Positions 12,516-24,000 of a stretch of 64,000 nt of DNA are shown one piece after another. The position numbers and the translations under genes are program-made. The DNA comes from Sapria himalayana. Taxonomy: Eukaryota > Streptophyta > Magnoliopsida > Malpighiales > Rafflesiaceae. Positions within the stretch are counted from its first letter, which is position 1. Every line of letters starts with the position of its first letter. The stretch is from positions 4,483,242-4,547,241 of the forward strand of contig JAREIK010001332.1 in assembly GCA_029783825.1 (NCBI GenBank). Reading direction: 5' to 3'. Below the pieces are notes generated by a model. It was not told the origin of the DNA. It searched no databases and saw only the letters and a list, made by a program, of their open reading frames with translations.

Positions 12516-13512
12516 TTTTTGATCTATAAGAGATAAATTATATCTAAAACCTAATATTAGGTTATATATATATAACCTAATATGAGATAAATTATAACAA
12601 ATTTTTCTCATATTAGGTTATAATTTTTCTTCTACTTCTTATTCTTCTACTTATTTTGGATATAACCTATAAAGTTATAACAAATCCAAGATAAATTATT
12701 CTACTTATATATATAATATGAAGAAGACGAATTATAACAAAAAACAATAATTTCTAATTATTCATGTTCCTAACATGAATATAACCTACATATTATAAAT
12801 TTTGGATATAACTTATTAGGTTCCTCTATGAGATATAACATAGAGGAATGTATGATATTAGGATATAACCTAATATATCCTAATATGGATATAATTAGGA
12901 TATAATTATTCTAATTTTTCTAATTTATGAAGAATAATTGTAACTATATAATAAATTATAACCTACTTATTAGGTTATAATTTATTAGAAATAAATTAGA
13001 TGCAACCTAATATGCATTTAGGATATAAATTAGGATATAATTTTTTTTATGAACATATATACATTAGGATATAAATTAGATCCTAATATGCATATTAGGA
13101 TATAAATTAGGATATAATCCTACTTATGAAGAATAATTAGGATATTAGGATGCATATATACATTATCTAATTAGATGCATAAATTAGATGCATAAATTAG
13201 ATGCGACCTAATATATAACCTACTTATTAGATTCCTAATTGTAACATAGGTTATAGGAAGAATAAGTAGGTTATAACCTACTTATTAGGTTTCTAATTAT
13301 ATCCATATTTCATGTTATATATAATATGAAAAATGTATTATAACAAATTTATCTAAACCTAATAGATGCATGGATACTAATTCTCTATGTTCATAAATAG
13401 AGGAAGAATAATTGTAAAACTAATTCTTCATGTTCCTCTCAATTTCTAATTTTTCTTCTTCTAATTGGAATGGCTCTCATATTAGGTTATATATATATAT
13501 AACCTAATATGT
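12516..13512. repeat. Dense AT-rich repeat block built on TTAGGTTATA / AGGATATAA motifs
   Basis: For about 1 kb the DNA is made of shuffled copies of CCTAATATTAGG, TTAGGTTATA, AGGATATAAATTAGG and GCATAAATTAGAT. Perfect hairpins such as ATTAGGTTATATATATATAACC occur at about 12557 and 13483, near the two ends of the block. It sits between the TnpA-like end and the coiled-coil segment. It may be an expanded intron or an insertion. Confidence 0.75.
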
Positions 13513-13640
13513 TCTTATTCCTCTTGTTCTTCTTCTTCATTTTTTTTTTACTTGTTCTTCTTCTACAACATCTTTTTTTTATATTTCTTTTTATTTTTTT
13601 TATTTTTTTTATTTTTTTTTATTTTTTTTTATTTTTATAC
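13513..13640. repeat. T-rich low-complexity tract
   Basis: About 130 bp of nearly pure pyrimidine, mostly T, with repeated ATTTTTTTT units at 13590-13635. It directly precedes the coiled-coil coding remnant. Confidence 0.85.
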
Positions 13641-13679
13641 ATGTTCTTTATCTAGGTTCTATTTGGAGTTCTTCATCAT

Positions 13680-13967
13680 CATTTTCCAATTACAATAACA
13701 TATTTGATGAGAGGTTGCATGAAGAAATGTAGGAAATTTATGATATATTGTAAAGGAAAGATGAGGAGATACAACAAAAAAATGAAAAGATGCAATAAAA
13801 AGAATGAAGAGATGCAAAAGGAAACTGAAGAAATGAAAAAAATAAAGGCTAAAAGAATGAAAAGGGATGAAGAAAATGAAAAGCAAAGAGGAAATGCAAT
13901 AGAAGATTTTGAAGGAGAAAATAATAAGCAAGTTGGCAGAGGCTTCATCTATTTTTCATTATTCTAA
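13680..13967 (+). pseudogene. Lysine/glutamate-rich coiled-coil remnant of the CACTA element
   Basis: A plus-strand frame at 13704-13967 is rich in K, E, M and N, with heptad-like stretches such as NEEMQKETEEMKKIKAKRMK. It would form a coiled coil. TnpA proteins of plant CACTA elements often end in such a segment, and it lies where that end is expected, so it is probably the displaced C-terminus of the gene above. An alternative frame (HEEM then stop) also looks coiled-coil-like, suggesting a frameshift. No other function is visible. Confidence 0.5.
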
Positions 13968-14439
13968 AGATGATCAATCTAGATCTCTGAAGAAAAATAT
14001 TCATTAGGACAAGGACTTGTAGTTATTTGTGATGTTGTGTTATTAATTTTTTATAATGAATGTTTTTGTTGTGAAATTATGGTTTATGTGTTATTATTTT
14101 TTAATTAAGTTGTGAATTGTGGATTTTATTTTCTAAACATTTATATTTGTTCTCTGACGTATTATTCTATAGTGGATATTATGTGAATCTCTTTTGATGA
14201 GTAATATGTGGATGTGCTTATTTGATTATAGTTTATATGATTTATATATGTATTTGCATATTGTATATAGCATACAGAAACTACACAAATGGGACATGTT
14301 CCTGTTGCAGACAATAGAAATGGAAAATAAAATTTCTAAATCTATTTCTAATATAGAAACAGATGCTACATTTCTATGTTATCCTATTATCATTTAGAAA
14401 TGGATAATATGGTTCTATTTTTTTCCATCGCTATATACA

Positions 14440-17400
14440 TTATATAATGCACATTATCTCATTATCACATAATCACAAATGAAATTATCATTATGTGATT
14501 AGAAATAATATGTATTTGTGCATTTTTATGAAAAATACATAGCATATAGTATGATCCACTAAACCAATGTGATTGGCTTTACTTTTAGTATATTTAAGGC
14601 AGATTCATAAATATAAAAATTAAATTAGGTTGACCAAAAAATTATTTAGAATGTGGGTCATAATATGATCTATTTATTTATGTTATATGTATATGTGATA
14701 CTATATATACATGTGACATTATATATACAAATAATATTGTAAATATATATAGATGTGATATTGTATATTAATGCATGACAATTAAAATCCATCTTTTAAA
14801 ACTTACATCATGAAAATGATTATTGAAATTATATACCTATCAAGGCTTCGATCATCTAAAGATGGGTCTACCAAAGTAGAGTGTATTAGGCTATCATGGT
14901 GAGATATGATGGATAATGGTGCTATCCACATGTATAAATCGGTTTGACCTAATGTGTTATTGAAATAATTTTAGATCTAGGCATTAATGGGATTTGAAAT
15001 GACATGAGATATAATTAGTAAAGAGTTACTTACCTAAATAATCAAATTTAGGGTGATAAGCCAAAGCTTACTCAATGCAAGACCCCTGGGCACTATCACT
15101 TAGGAGTCGTGGTAGACTAGGTTTGATTAATATAGTTTAAAAAAATTTTAAACACTTAAAAGGATAATATGATAGATTTTGCATTTTTAGATTTGAACTT
15201 TCACAAGTTAGTAATTTACTCATAAAGGACATGTAAAAATAATAAAAATAGTGTTTATTAAAAATATAGGTAAAAAAGAATGAAGTTATATTGAAAATCA
15301 AGAAAAATATATATTAATAATAGTATCGCCTACCATTGACTGACTACTTATAAAAAGCTAAAGACAAGTTAATAATAGCTTCTTGTTTTCATTTTTGTTC
15401 ATGCTCTTTTCATTCTAAAACACCCACAACCTAAATAATAAATGGAAGAGGGTTAAAACAATAAATTATCTCAAGATCCCTCGCATTCAACCATTAAAAT
15501 GGATTGAATTACATAGAATATCATGAATATACATAAACCATCGGGTAAAAGCAATGACATACAACTTAAAGTTATTTACACAAAATAGTCTCATAGTCAA
15601 ATACATAAAAAAGATCAAACAAAATCCAAGTAAAAACTCAACCAAAAGCCTCACACAACCATGCAAGCTTTAGACTCGGGATAGGCCATAGTTTACCTCC
15701 GTAGCCACACATAATTTCCAAAATATAATTTAGAGTTCGAGAATCAGTTTTGAAATATTCATACATATACTTATATATATACATGGATGTATAATTTCAT
15801 AAAATAATAATGTGTGTGCGTAATTTCTTAAAATATTTATTTTTTAATCTCATCTCATTTTCAAAAATATGCATAATTTATTTATACCGTGGCTCTACAT
15901 GGCCACAATAAGACATAGATGGAAAAAATAACATATTATCTCCAGCTTAGCTACTGCCCCCACTATGAAACATAGACCCCCACTCGTACAAGCTAAAGAT
16001 CCATAAGAGGTTTGTTAGTTTCCAGCTTGATGACCACTGTCTCACAAAGAAAAACTCCACCACAAGCACACAAAAGGGTTTAGGATTATTCTCCCAACGA
16101 CATATCCAATCCATACCTTTGTGAATATTTTTGTAGTTTTAGTCTAACATACCTTTACCAAGACTACTAGTCACCTCAAAATCTCATATCAAATATGTGA
16201 ATTTTTTTAAAATTATTCAAGTTTAGTTTAAAATATTATATAACTTGTATAGCTTCAAAATATTTTATATATGATTCCACACATACATATCAGTAAATTC
16301 TTATTTAAAAATTAGTCATATAATCTATTAACCATAATTTTGATATCATGTATACATAGCCAATATCATTTTTCCATTTTTACAAAAATACTTTTATCTT
16401 AAAAATACATGGTTAAATTAGTTTCAAAATTAATAGTCACTTTCATGGTGTCAAATTCATGAGTTTCTATCAATTCATCAAATATTTCGATTAAAACATG
16501 TAAATTCATGAAAACCTATCTCCAATATTTCAAATCAAGCTTTATAACTTCAATTCAACCTCAAACAAAAATAATAGGTAAAATATGGGTGAAATTTTGA
16601 GTAAATTTATGCCTAATTTAATAAATCAAGCAAGAAAATAAAAATATATTAACTTGCCTAAATCATAGCATTCCACATAAAAATCACAAAGTTATTTTTG
16701 GAAAAAATGATGAGTTTTTGATATGAACTACTTCATAGAATAAATTTTCACTAAAAATCATGAATTTTATATTTTATTTGAATGATTTCGGTTAAAATGA
16801 GAAATAAGTGAATAGAACCAAGAGAGAATAAAAGAAATAAAAAGTGGTAAAGTAAACAAGAATGCAAAATAAAATAAATAAAAAATTTATCGTTCATTTA
16901 ATGACTAAATGACCAAATCACCCCTAGGGTTCAAACTATTCTAATTTTTTCTTTAAAACTTCAAAAATAACAATTTTAGCATCATTTTCATCATGAATTT
17001 ATTCCTAAATATAAAAATAACTTTTTAAATTTGGATCAATAGCAAAAATAAATAAAAATATTTCTTTCTAAATCTCAAACTCAAAGTTAGAAATATTAAA
17101 TTACTATTTGAGGATTTTTGATTCAATAAACATTTAATGAGAATAGCTTTTGCCTCGCTATTATTAAATAAAATATTCTCAAGATGTGATTTGTAGATAA
17201 TCACTTAAAATAACACAAGTAACTTATCTTTATGATTAGTCCTTAATAACGACAAAATTAATAGAATTAAAGTAGTAGATTGGTATATAATCTTAAGAAT
17301 CATTATTACATAAGAAAATAAATTATGTCTTAGAGTAATCTATCTCTGACTAACTTGTTGATAATGCTTCTATAACTCAACAATATACTTTAGTAAGTAT

Positions 17401-17510
17401 CGAATGATTCTCTTGATACACATGTCTCATGCTTACCTCCATGAATTTTTAATTACGAGAGAAAATGATTAATATGGAGACATTCATAATGATGATCTAT
17501 CTAAAAAAAA
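14440..17510. other. Unassigned AT-rich, repeat-like region
   Basis: No open frame of interest and no recognised protein domain. Parts look like LTR or untranslated retroelement DNA: a less AT-rich block at 15060-15130 (AAGACCCCTGGGCACTATC) and another at 15890-16110, and the phrase AAATCACCCCTAGGG at about 16914, which resembles text often seen in plant gypsy LTRs. No matching second copy or terminal repeat was found in the window, so no element is called. Confidence 0.4.
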
Positions 17511-17539
17511 TATTCTAAGAGAATACCCATATTGAAAGG

Positions 17540-20500
17540 TTTTTCATCATTAAGTCATTACTTTCATGCAAGATGGTCATAGAAAGCTCAATACCGCCTC
17601 ATGTTCTGAAAATGAAGGGTGATATAGATTATTTGGAGAAACATGGTCAAATGATAAGTCAAGAGTTGTGTTTTGATATTATTTTCTAAACTTTTTTAGA
17701 AGTATATGATGAACTATAGTGTACATAATTGAAGAAATAAAATAACTAAGCCTCATGGGATGCTTATGATTGCTGAACAAAATATTAAGAGTACAAGTAA
17801 TGTACTAATAATTCAAAAGGATAAGGGCATGGGGTGGAAAGGAAAAAGTAAGAATATGGCTAGAAATTACAAGAAACCCAATCCAACCCTATGATTAATC
17901 CTCATCTCAGATTAAGCAACTTAAGAATCAAGAATACATTTTTTTTCACAAGCTTGGTCATTGGAAAAGAATTCGTGTGCTCTATGTGGAAGATTAAAAA
18001 AAAAGAGCTGTTAGACAATGCCTTTAGGTATTTATGTTATATAAGTCAATTTATCTACTTTTATTTCTTAGGTAATTGATATCGAATGTGAATCTCACAT
18101 TTGTGTTAATATGAAGCATTTATAAAATAATAGACAATTGGTTAAATATTGGATAGACCTATGTGTTGGTGATGGAGTAGGGGTTACCATAATTATCATA
18201 AAATTTATTCTTTATCTCTAACTTCTGGACTTATTTTGGATTTTAAAAATCATAATTATGTTCCTACTATGAGTAGAAATAAATATTTTTATTCTATGGA
18301 TATAACTATATTTGTTTTTATTATTAAGAATAATATTTGCTTTATTTATCATGGTAATGTCTTTTATGAGAATGCTTACTTGTTAAATAACCTATATATC
18401 CTAAACTTTGATAATCCAAATACAAAGTAGGTTTATATTATTAATGCCAAAAATAAAATCTAATGATTTAAACATAACCTATTGATGACACTATTGTTTA
18501 AGCTATATAGATGATAATATTTTTTAAGCTATATAAATGATAATTATGTTTCAAAACTTCATAAAGATGAACTTTTGCATCCATTTGATTTTGAATCTTA
18601 TAGATATATGAATCGTGTTTATTAGGAATAATGAAATTAGGGCCTCTTTTGTATGTCTCAGTGAAAGTGATTATGATTTATTAAGTATTATGCCTCATAT
18701 ATAGTGGTGTGTATGGATCAATATGCTTGATTTTTAGAGAAGATTATCAGTGCTTCATCATCTTTGCAAAAGATTTTAGTAGATTTATCTATCTATTAGA
18801 TAAAATATAAAGGTGAATTTTTTGAAATATTCAATTAAAATACTTCAATCAAATAAGATGGTGAATTTTTAAGCTAAGAATTTATTGAATATCTTAGAGA
18901 TTGTGGAAATATTTCATAATTCCTTGATAGAATAGTATTTCTTGATAGAGAAAATGAATATTATTTGATATGGTTCAATTTATGATGAGTCAGACTAATC
19001 TTCGAATATCATTTTGGGGGGTATGCTCTAGAAAAAAAATATATTGATACTTAATCAAGTTCCATCTAAGGTTTTTCAAAAGACAACATATGAGATACTG
19101 ACTAGGAAGTATCACAATTTGTATTTTTTTAGGATTTGAAATTTTGAAGCATTTATGAAGTACCAAATTTCTAATAAATTAACATTCAGATCAAATAATT
19201 GTTATTTCATTAGATATCCAAAGAAAACTAAAATATATTGCTTTTATAATATTTCTAAGAACAAAGTATTTGTTACTCAAAATTATGTCTTTTTAGAAAT
19301 AGAGTTTATATATACAAGGACTAGTCTGAGTAACATTCAGCTTGAAGAAGTTCAAGCACTAAAAAAATAATATTGAAGCATATATGACAATGAGTTTTCT
19401 AAAATAAAAATAACATGGATGAAAAAGTATATACCTTAATTGGTTGTAAGAGGTTTTAGGAACATTTAAGGTATTAACTATGACGAAACTTTTTTACTTG
19501 TTATTATGCCTAAATCTGTAATAATTCTTTTTGTCATCACTGCATGCTATGATTGTGAGATATGACAAATATATATCTAAATATCATTTCTTAATGGAGA
19601 TTTGTAGTAGAATGTGCACATGACGCAACTCAAGAGTTTTGTTGATCATAAGAATTATATAAAGATATATGGTCATACCTTGTGCACATGGCTCTCACTT
19701 AGTATAGGGTGTAAGAAATGTTAATATCTCAGTAATATTACCTTATAAAATTAGAGAGGCTATTATTTCTAATGAATCTTGAACCCTAGACCTACTACCC
19801 ATGAATGAATATATTTGTCATTGTACCAAGGCACGACCTTTAATACATGTATGTAACACAAGGACTTCCTAGGTGGTCATTCTTCCCAATATTATTCTTG
19901 TCCATATACTTTTAACTTTAAAGTTATAATAAGAACCATTATATTAGCATCTATACAATCGCACACAATTATGGAAAGGTATGTAAGCTTCATACATATA
20001 TTTATAGATTCAAGCAAGCATGTAAGATTTTGGAATTTTTATTTTTATAAAATAATTAATGCAATTAGTTTTTATCAAAAAATAAAGATGAATCTTATGC
20101 TGGTGACATCTCACTCATAGAAAATAATATCCATGCTTTCTATAATATCAAGTGTTGGCTTAGAAATTAATTCTTAATGAAAAAAATAGGCGAATCTGCC
20201 TATGTATTTGGTATAAAGATCTATAGTGCTATTTTTAAAAATCATATTAGCCTAAGTCATAGTACATGTATAGGCAAGATAATTTAATAGGTTCATAGTA
20301 CATATATTTGGTATAAAGATTTATACTTGTCAATATCACATGGTATAAGTCAAAGAAAGAATCAATGTCTAATGACACTAAATAAGTGGGATGACAAGAG
20401 TATGATTCCATATGCTTCTACTATGGGGTGTATCATGTATGTCATGTTCTATTCTCAGATTGATATCTCATATGTTGTGAGCATGACAAGTAGATACCAA

Positions 20501-21095
20501 TCTAACCCAAGCGAGAGTCACTAGACTATGGTAAAGAATATCCTTATATACTTGAGAGTAACTAAAGATCTATTCTTACAACATAGAAGACACAAAGGAG
20601 TGCTAGTTGTAATTGGTTACACAAATATTATATTCTAGTCTGACAAGGATTACTATAAGTATAGATCAATAATTAGATTTATGTTTTGTTTGAATAGAGA
20701 TACAATAAGCATGAAAAGTTCAAAGCGATACAACTTTATTGGCTACTTTATTGACAATGATGACTATAATAAGGTAATTTGGTTCAAGAAGTTTATTCAT
20801 TGACCATTGTGTGAGAATAGTTCCTAGCAATAAAAATCTTGTAGGCTTGTTTTTTGATAGCAATAGGTTTGAAGCACAAGCTAAAAAAGAAAGATCACAA
20901 CAAATATCCAAACACACTATAAGATATTTCACCTCATTCTAGAAATTATTGAGATGATAGATATACACATGTACATAGTATCTACATATGATTATATTGC
21001 CAATCCACTGACTAAGGCATTCATGCAAACAACATTTGAGCATCATACTAGGACGATGAGTATTAGATACATGTTTAATTAGGCCTGCATGTTAT
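17540..21095 (+). pseudogene. Ty1/copia gag-pol pseudogene
   Basis: In order: gag-like IEEIK, SLMGCL and MARNYKKPNPTL near 17730-17890; pre-integrase text at 18236-18430 (LDFKNHNYVPTMSRNKYF to LNNLYILNFDNPN); integrase pieces around 18600-19020; the post-integrase block KYQISNKLTFRSNNCYF to FLEIEFIYTRTSLSNI at 19155-19350; reverse transcriptase YDETF, ACYDCEI and FLNGDL near 19480-19600; and RNase H region IPYASTMGCIMYVMF, SYVVSMTSRYQSNPSESH at 20405-20523. It continues to YIANPLTKAF near 21000 and MSIRYMFN at 21080. Stops and frameshifts are frequent throughout. A SINE interrupts the reverse transcriptase region. This is an old, dead copy. Confidence 0.88.
19698..19845 (-). mobile_element. 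tRNA-derived SINE (Au-like) inside the copia reverse transcriptase region
   Basis: On the minus strand the block starts AGGTCGTGCCTTGGTACAAT (about 19839-19820), like the polymerase III A box region of Au-type plant SINEs. It then has AGGTCTAGGGTTCAAGATT (19794-19776), like the B box GGTTCGAGTC, and AATAGCCTCTCTAATTTTAT, like the conserved CAGCCTCT motif. The end reads ACACCCTATACT near 19700. Order and spacing match that family. Ends are approximate and no target duplication was identified. Confidence 0.65.
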
Positions 21096-21106
21096 TAGTG
21101 AAATAT

Positions 21107-21940
21107 TGCTAGTAATATGCCCCAAACCAATGATTTAATTATTATCATTATACACTATTAAATAAAAGAGACAATTTATTATTATTTTAATGATAATTAA
21201 TTTTATTAATAGTTGACTCCACTTATGGTCATCAAGTATGTAACTTGATAGTAAACCCCTATAGCTTTAAAAAAATAGTATTCTAAATATTTCTATTCGC
21301 TCATTATTGATGAAATAATAATGAATTCAAAATAATTTTTCAACCTGACATGCTATGAGAATACTACATGGATTAAATGTCATAGGTATTTTCATATAAT
21401 GATGTTTTTAGTCCATAGATCTAAATTCCAAATGATCAACAAAATGTTACATTAAGTTAGTTCATAATTACTTGTTGGAGAACAATATACTAAACTGACA
21501 TGCTATAAGAATACTACATTGATTAAATGTCATAAGTAGTTTTCATATAGTAGTGTTTTTAGTCCATAGACCAATTCCAATTGATCCCAACATAAAAAAT
21601 TTTATATTTTGATACTATGCAATATCATTCATAACATGGTGATAATATAGATTACAATTGGATATATATTGAATCATATAGAGTCATATGTATGAATAAG
21701 ATAGAATGTATTTTTCTTTTGAAGAAAGAAATCTATGGGCCAATCAATAAGAGAGATTGAAAAAAAGATGGACATGCTCAAATAAAATAATAGGGGGTTA
21801 ATAATATCATTTACTTTTTCAATATATTTTAAATCGAGAAAAGCAATTGAACCATATAAGGGTGACTTAAGATATTCATCTAATCATTATCTATGAGCTC
21901 CCTCATATGTTTTTTTCACAAAAAAAATCATTTTATCTCT
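21107..21940 (+). repeat. 3' LTR of the copia element
   Basis: The sequence TGCTAGTAATATGCCCCAAA at 21107 resembles the start TGTTAGTAATATGCCCC seen in many plant copia LTRs. It directly follows a degraded polypurine tract (AGTGAAATA, 21098-21106). A 92-bp segment is duplicated inside the LTR (21345-21436 and 21495-21586). The downstream end is not defined by a terminal CA or a partner LTR. Confidence 0.65.
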
Positions 21941-22860
21941 CTTCTCTCTCAGTCTCTCTCTCTTTCTCCTTCTCTCTCTATGGCTCCCTAATGCTATATA
22001 AAATTTTAAAAACTAACATGTTCACCTAAACATAATTTTTACATATTTGCATGTTTACAAGTAATATATGCAATGGGGAAGGTAGAGAGAGAGAGAGAGG
22101 AAGGAAGAGAGAGAAAGATAGGGAGGAAGAATGAGAAGTTAACTTTCTTTAACATGTTTATAGAAAGCTTGCGGCATTTGACATCATGATGAGCAAAATA
22201 TGACTAATGTAATACACACAATCATTGTCTCAAGATAATGAGTTTCTTTATCTTTTTCTTATGTCCTAACCTTACACAAACATAGTAATATGAATGATCT
22301 CAAGTAGATAAAAAGTATGAAGTTCTTTCATGGCTTGTGGTTTCTTCTAAGAAATACAAATAGGAGAAGAAAGGAATAAATGAAAAAAAAATTTAATTTT
22401 CTTAGCAAAACAAATTTAAAAACTAAGAACAAGATTTTGTTCGCCCATCACTCTAGCATTCACATGTGCCTCCCTCGTAATTGCATCCTCATAATTCTCA
22501 CCAAACTTGATTTTCTTCTACAAATTATAATTTGAGAAACATAGAAAAGAATCAAGCATGCCAAAACTTTGAAACCAATAGAATCTAATACCACAAAACA
22601 TATACTTTTAGAAAGCTATGATGCTCATGAGGGTCACTCATTAATTGATCATCCTTTATATTTATGTGTTTACACATAATACAAATTACATGAGAGAAAG
22701 AGAAAGGATGAGAGAGAGCATGACATAGAAAGCTCCCAAAAACCTCTAATATGTTTAGAGAAAGCTTGCAGCATTTGATAGGGGGAGAGAGAAGGTGGAG
22801 TGAGAGCTTGCATCTTTCCTGAATATGCTTAGATAAAGCTTATAGTGTTTAAGAGAATGA
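21940..22860. repeat. CT/GA-rich region with a dispersed 30-bp satellite-like motif
   Basis: CT microsatellite at about 21940-21985 and GA microsatellite at 22084-22130. A motif of the type ATATGTTTAGAGAAAGCTTG followed by CAGCATTTGA occurs at 22151-22181, 22749-22781 and 22822-22853, and in shorter form at 22881 and 22909. No gene is visible. Confidence 0.7.
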
Positions 22861-23155
22861 GAGAGTGAGAGAGAGAGAAACATATGTTTAGAAAGGATGC
22901 CAGCTCTAGAATATGTTTAGAGAGGATGCAATGTTTAAAAGGAGAGAAAAGGGGGAGCAAGAGAGGGAGGTAAGAGAGGGGGGGAGGAGGAGAGAAAGAG
23001 AAGACATAGGGAGAGGAAGAGAGAAAGAGAAGGTGAAGAGAGAAGAAGAGAGGGAAAAAAGATAGAGAAAGGAAAAAAGGGGGGGGGGGAGGGGTGAGAC
23101 AAAGAGGAGGGATAAAGAGAGGGAGAATAGGAAAGGAAGAGAGATAAAATGAAAA
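22861..23155. repeat. Long polypurine tract
   Basis: The plus strand is almost only A and G for nearly 300 bp, with GGGGGGGGGG at about 23081. The strand bias produces long minus-strand reading frames rich in P, S, L and F that are not genes. From 23156 to 23450 the DNA is AT-rich with nothing recognisable. Confidence 0.85.
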
Positions 23156-23454
23156 AATGAAATTTGAGTATTCCACCATACTTATTGTGATAAATTGAGC
23201 AAAAGGAAGCATATTTCATTAAAAAGTAAATATCATTTCACAAAAATAGTAGTTTGGATATTTTTGATATTATACAACATTAATTGTAATTTTTCAAAAT
23301 TTCTAATTCTTTCTATTGATTTTACACACTTTATTTTTTTAACTAATTATTTTATTCATTTTTTCTTTAAACATGATTTTTCTTATAAGATATACACATT
23401 TTTTTAAAATAAATTATACAACATTATTATCATCCAATTAGGGTGACTATATAA

Positions 23455-24000
23455 ATCATATTTCTTTAATCAACTTTATTAAAAAGTATGTCCACTCTTA
23501 ATCTTTTAGTTGTCAAGCCTTTGTTTATAATTGTTACCCAATTCCTCCTAGTCATGTCTCTAGTTTTTTTCCCTTTCTCCACCTGAATAGTCTCACACTC
23601 TCTAACTAATGCACTAAGAAGTATCCATTGGACATCACTAAACAATCTCAAATAATGTTATATTGTCTTATTATCTCTAAGTGTATTTTAATATCCTTTC
23701 TAATAACTTTATTTCTCATTCTATTATTCATAGTCTTACCATACATTCATCTTTCAATACTCATTCTACTACCCTCATCCTTTTAATATTTTGCTTCTTG
23801 TTCACCTAACATTTATTCCCATACAACATAACTAGTGTTATATATATTATATAAAATTTTTTCTTTAATTTATATGGAACTCATTTATCACAAAGAACTT
23901 GTGATACAACTTTCCATTTAGTCTATCAAATCTTAATACTATAAGATATATTTTTGCCAATCTTTTCATATTTACTTAATAGATAGCATAAGTACTAGAA
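23455..24000 (-). pseudogene. LINE (non-LTR retrotransposon) ORF2 C-terminal fragment
   Basis: Minus-strand text includes RLNGKLYHKFF (about 23915), LCCMGINV (about 23830), and a 61-residue frame at 23466-23651 containing QWILLSALVRECETIQVEKGKKTRD. This corresponds to the region after the reverse transcriptase in plant LINEs, where RWFGHVQRR, LVRRCE and KRGRGRPKKTW are typical. Only this tail is left, with frameshifts. No poly-A tail or target duplication was found. Confidence 0.65.

Larger units (their letters stand above)
5149..14440 (+). mobile_element. Second CACTA (EnSpm) transposon, internally rearranged
   Basis: A CACTA-like start, TACTACAAGAAAAGAAG at 5149, has one C-to-T change from the usual CACTACAAGAAAA. 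It is followed by repeats such as GCAATGGAAATG and AGAAATGAAATAC. Inside lie, in order, the TNP2 N-terminal domain (+), the TNP2 core (-), the DUF4218 end and DUF4216 (+), a TnpA-like gene (+) and a coiled-coil segment (+). Similar GAAATGG motifs recur at 14310-14430, so the right end is placed near 14440. A clean terminal repeat was not found there, so that boundary is uncertain. Confidence 0.75.
17510..21940 (+). mobile_element. Degenerate Ty1/copia retrotransposon with 3' LTR
   Basis: Gag, integrase, reverse transcriptase and RNase H remnants follow one another on the plus strand and lead into a 3' LTR at 21107. A matching 5' LTR was not recognised before 17510. The right limit of the LTR is uncertain: LTR-like sequence fades into CT-rich repeats near 21940. 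Confidence 0.8.

Noticed and set aside
14400..14445. Perfect right terminal inverted repeat of the second CACTA element
   Set aside because: The text TTCTATTTTTTTCCATCGCTA is only a weak match to the expected CTTTTCTTGTAGTG, so the end was left approximate.
14440..17510. Solo gypsy LTR
   Set aside because: AAATCACCCCTAGGG-type text is suggestive, but no terminal TG/CA pair, partner LTR or target duplication could be found.
22829..23219. Two overlapping minus-strand frames rich in P, S, L and F
   Set aside because: They are the complement of a polypurine tract; low complexity only.
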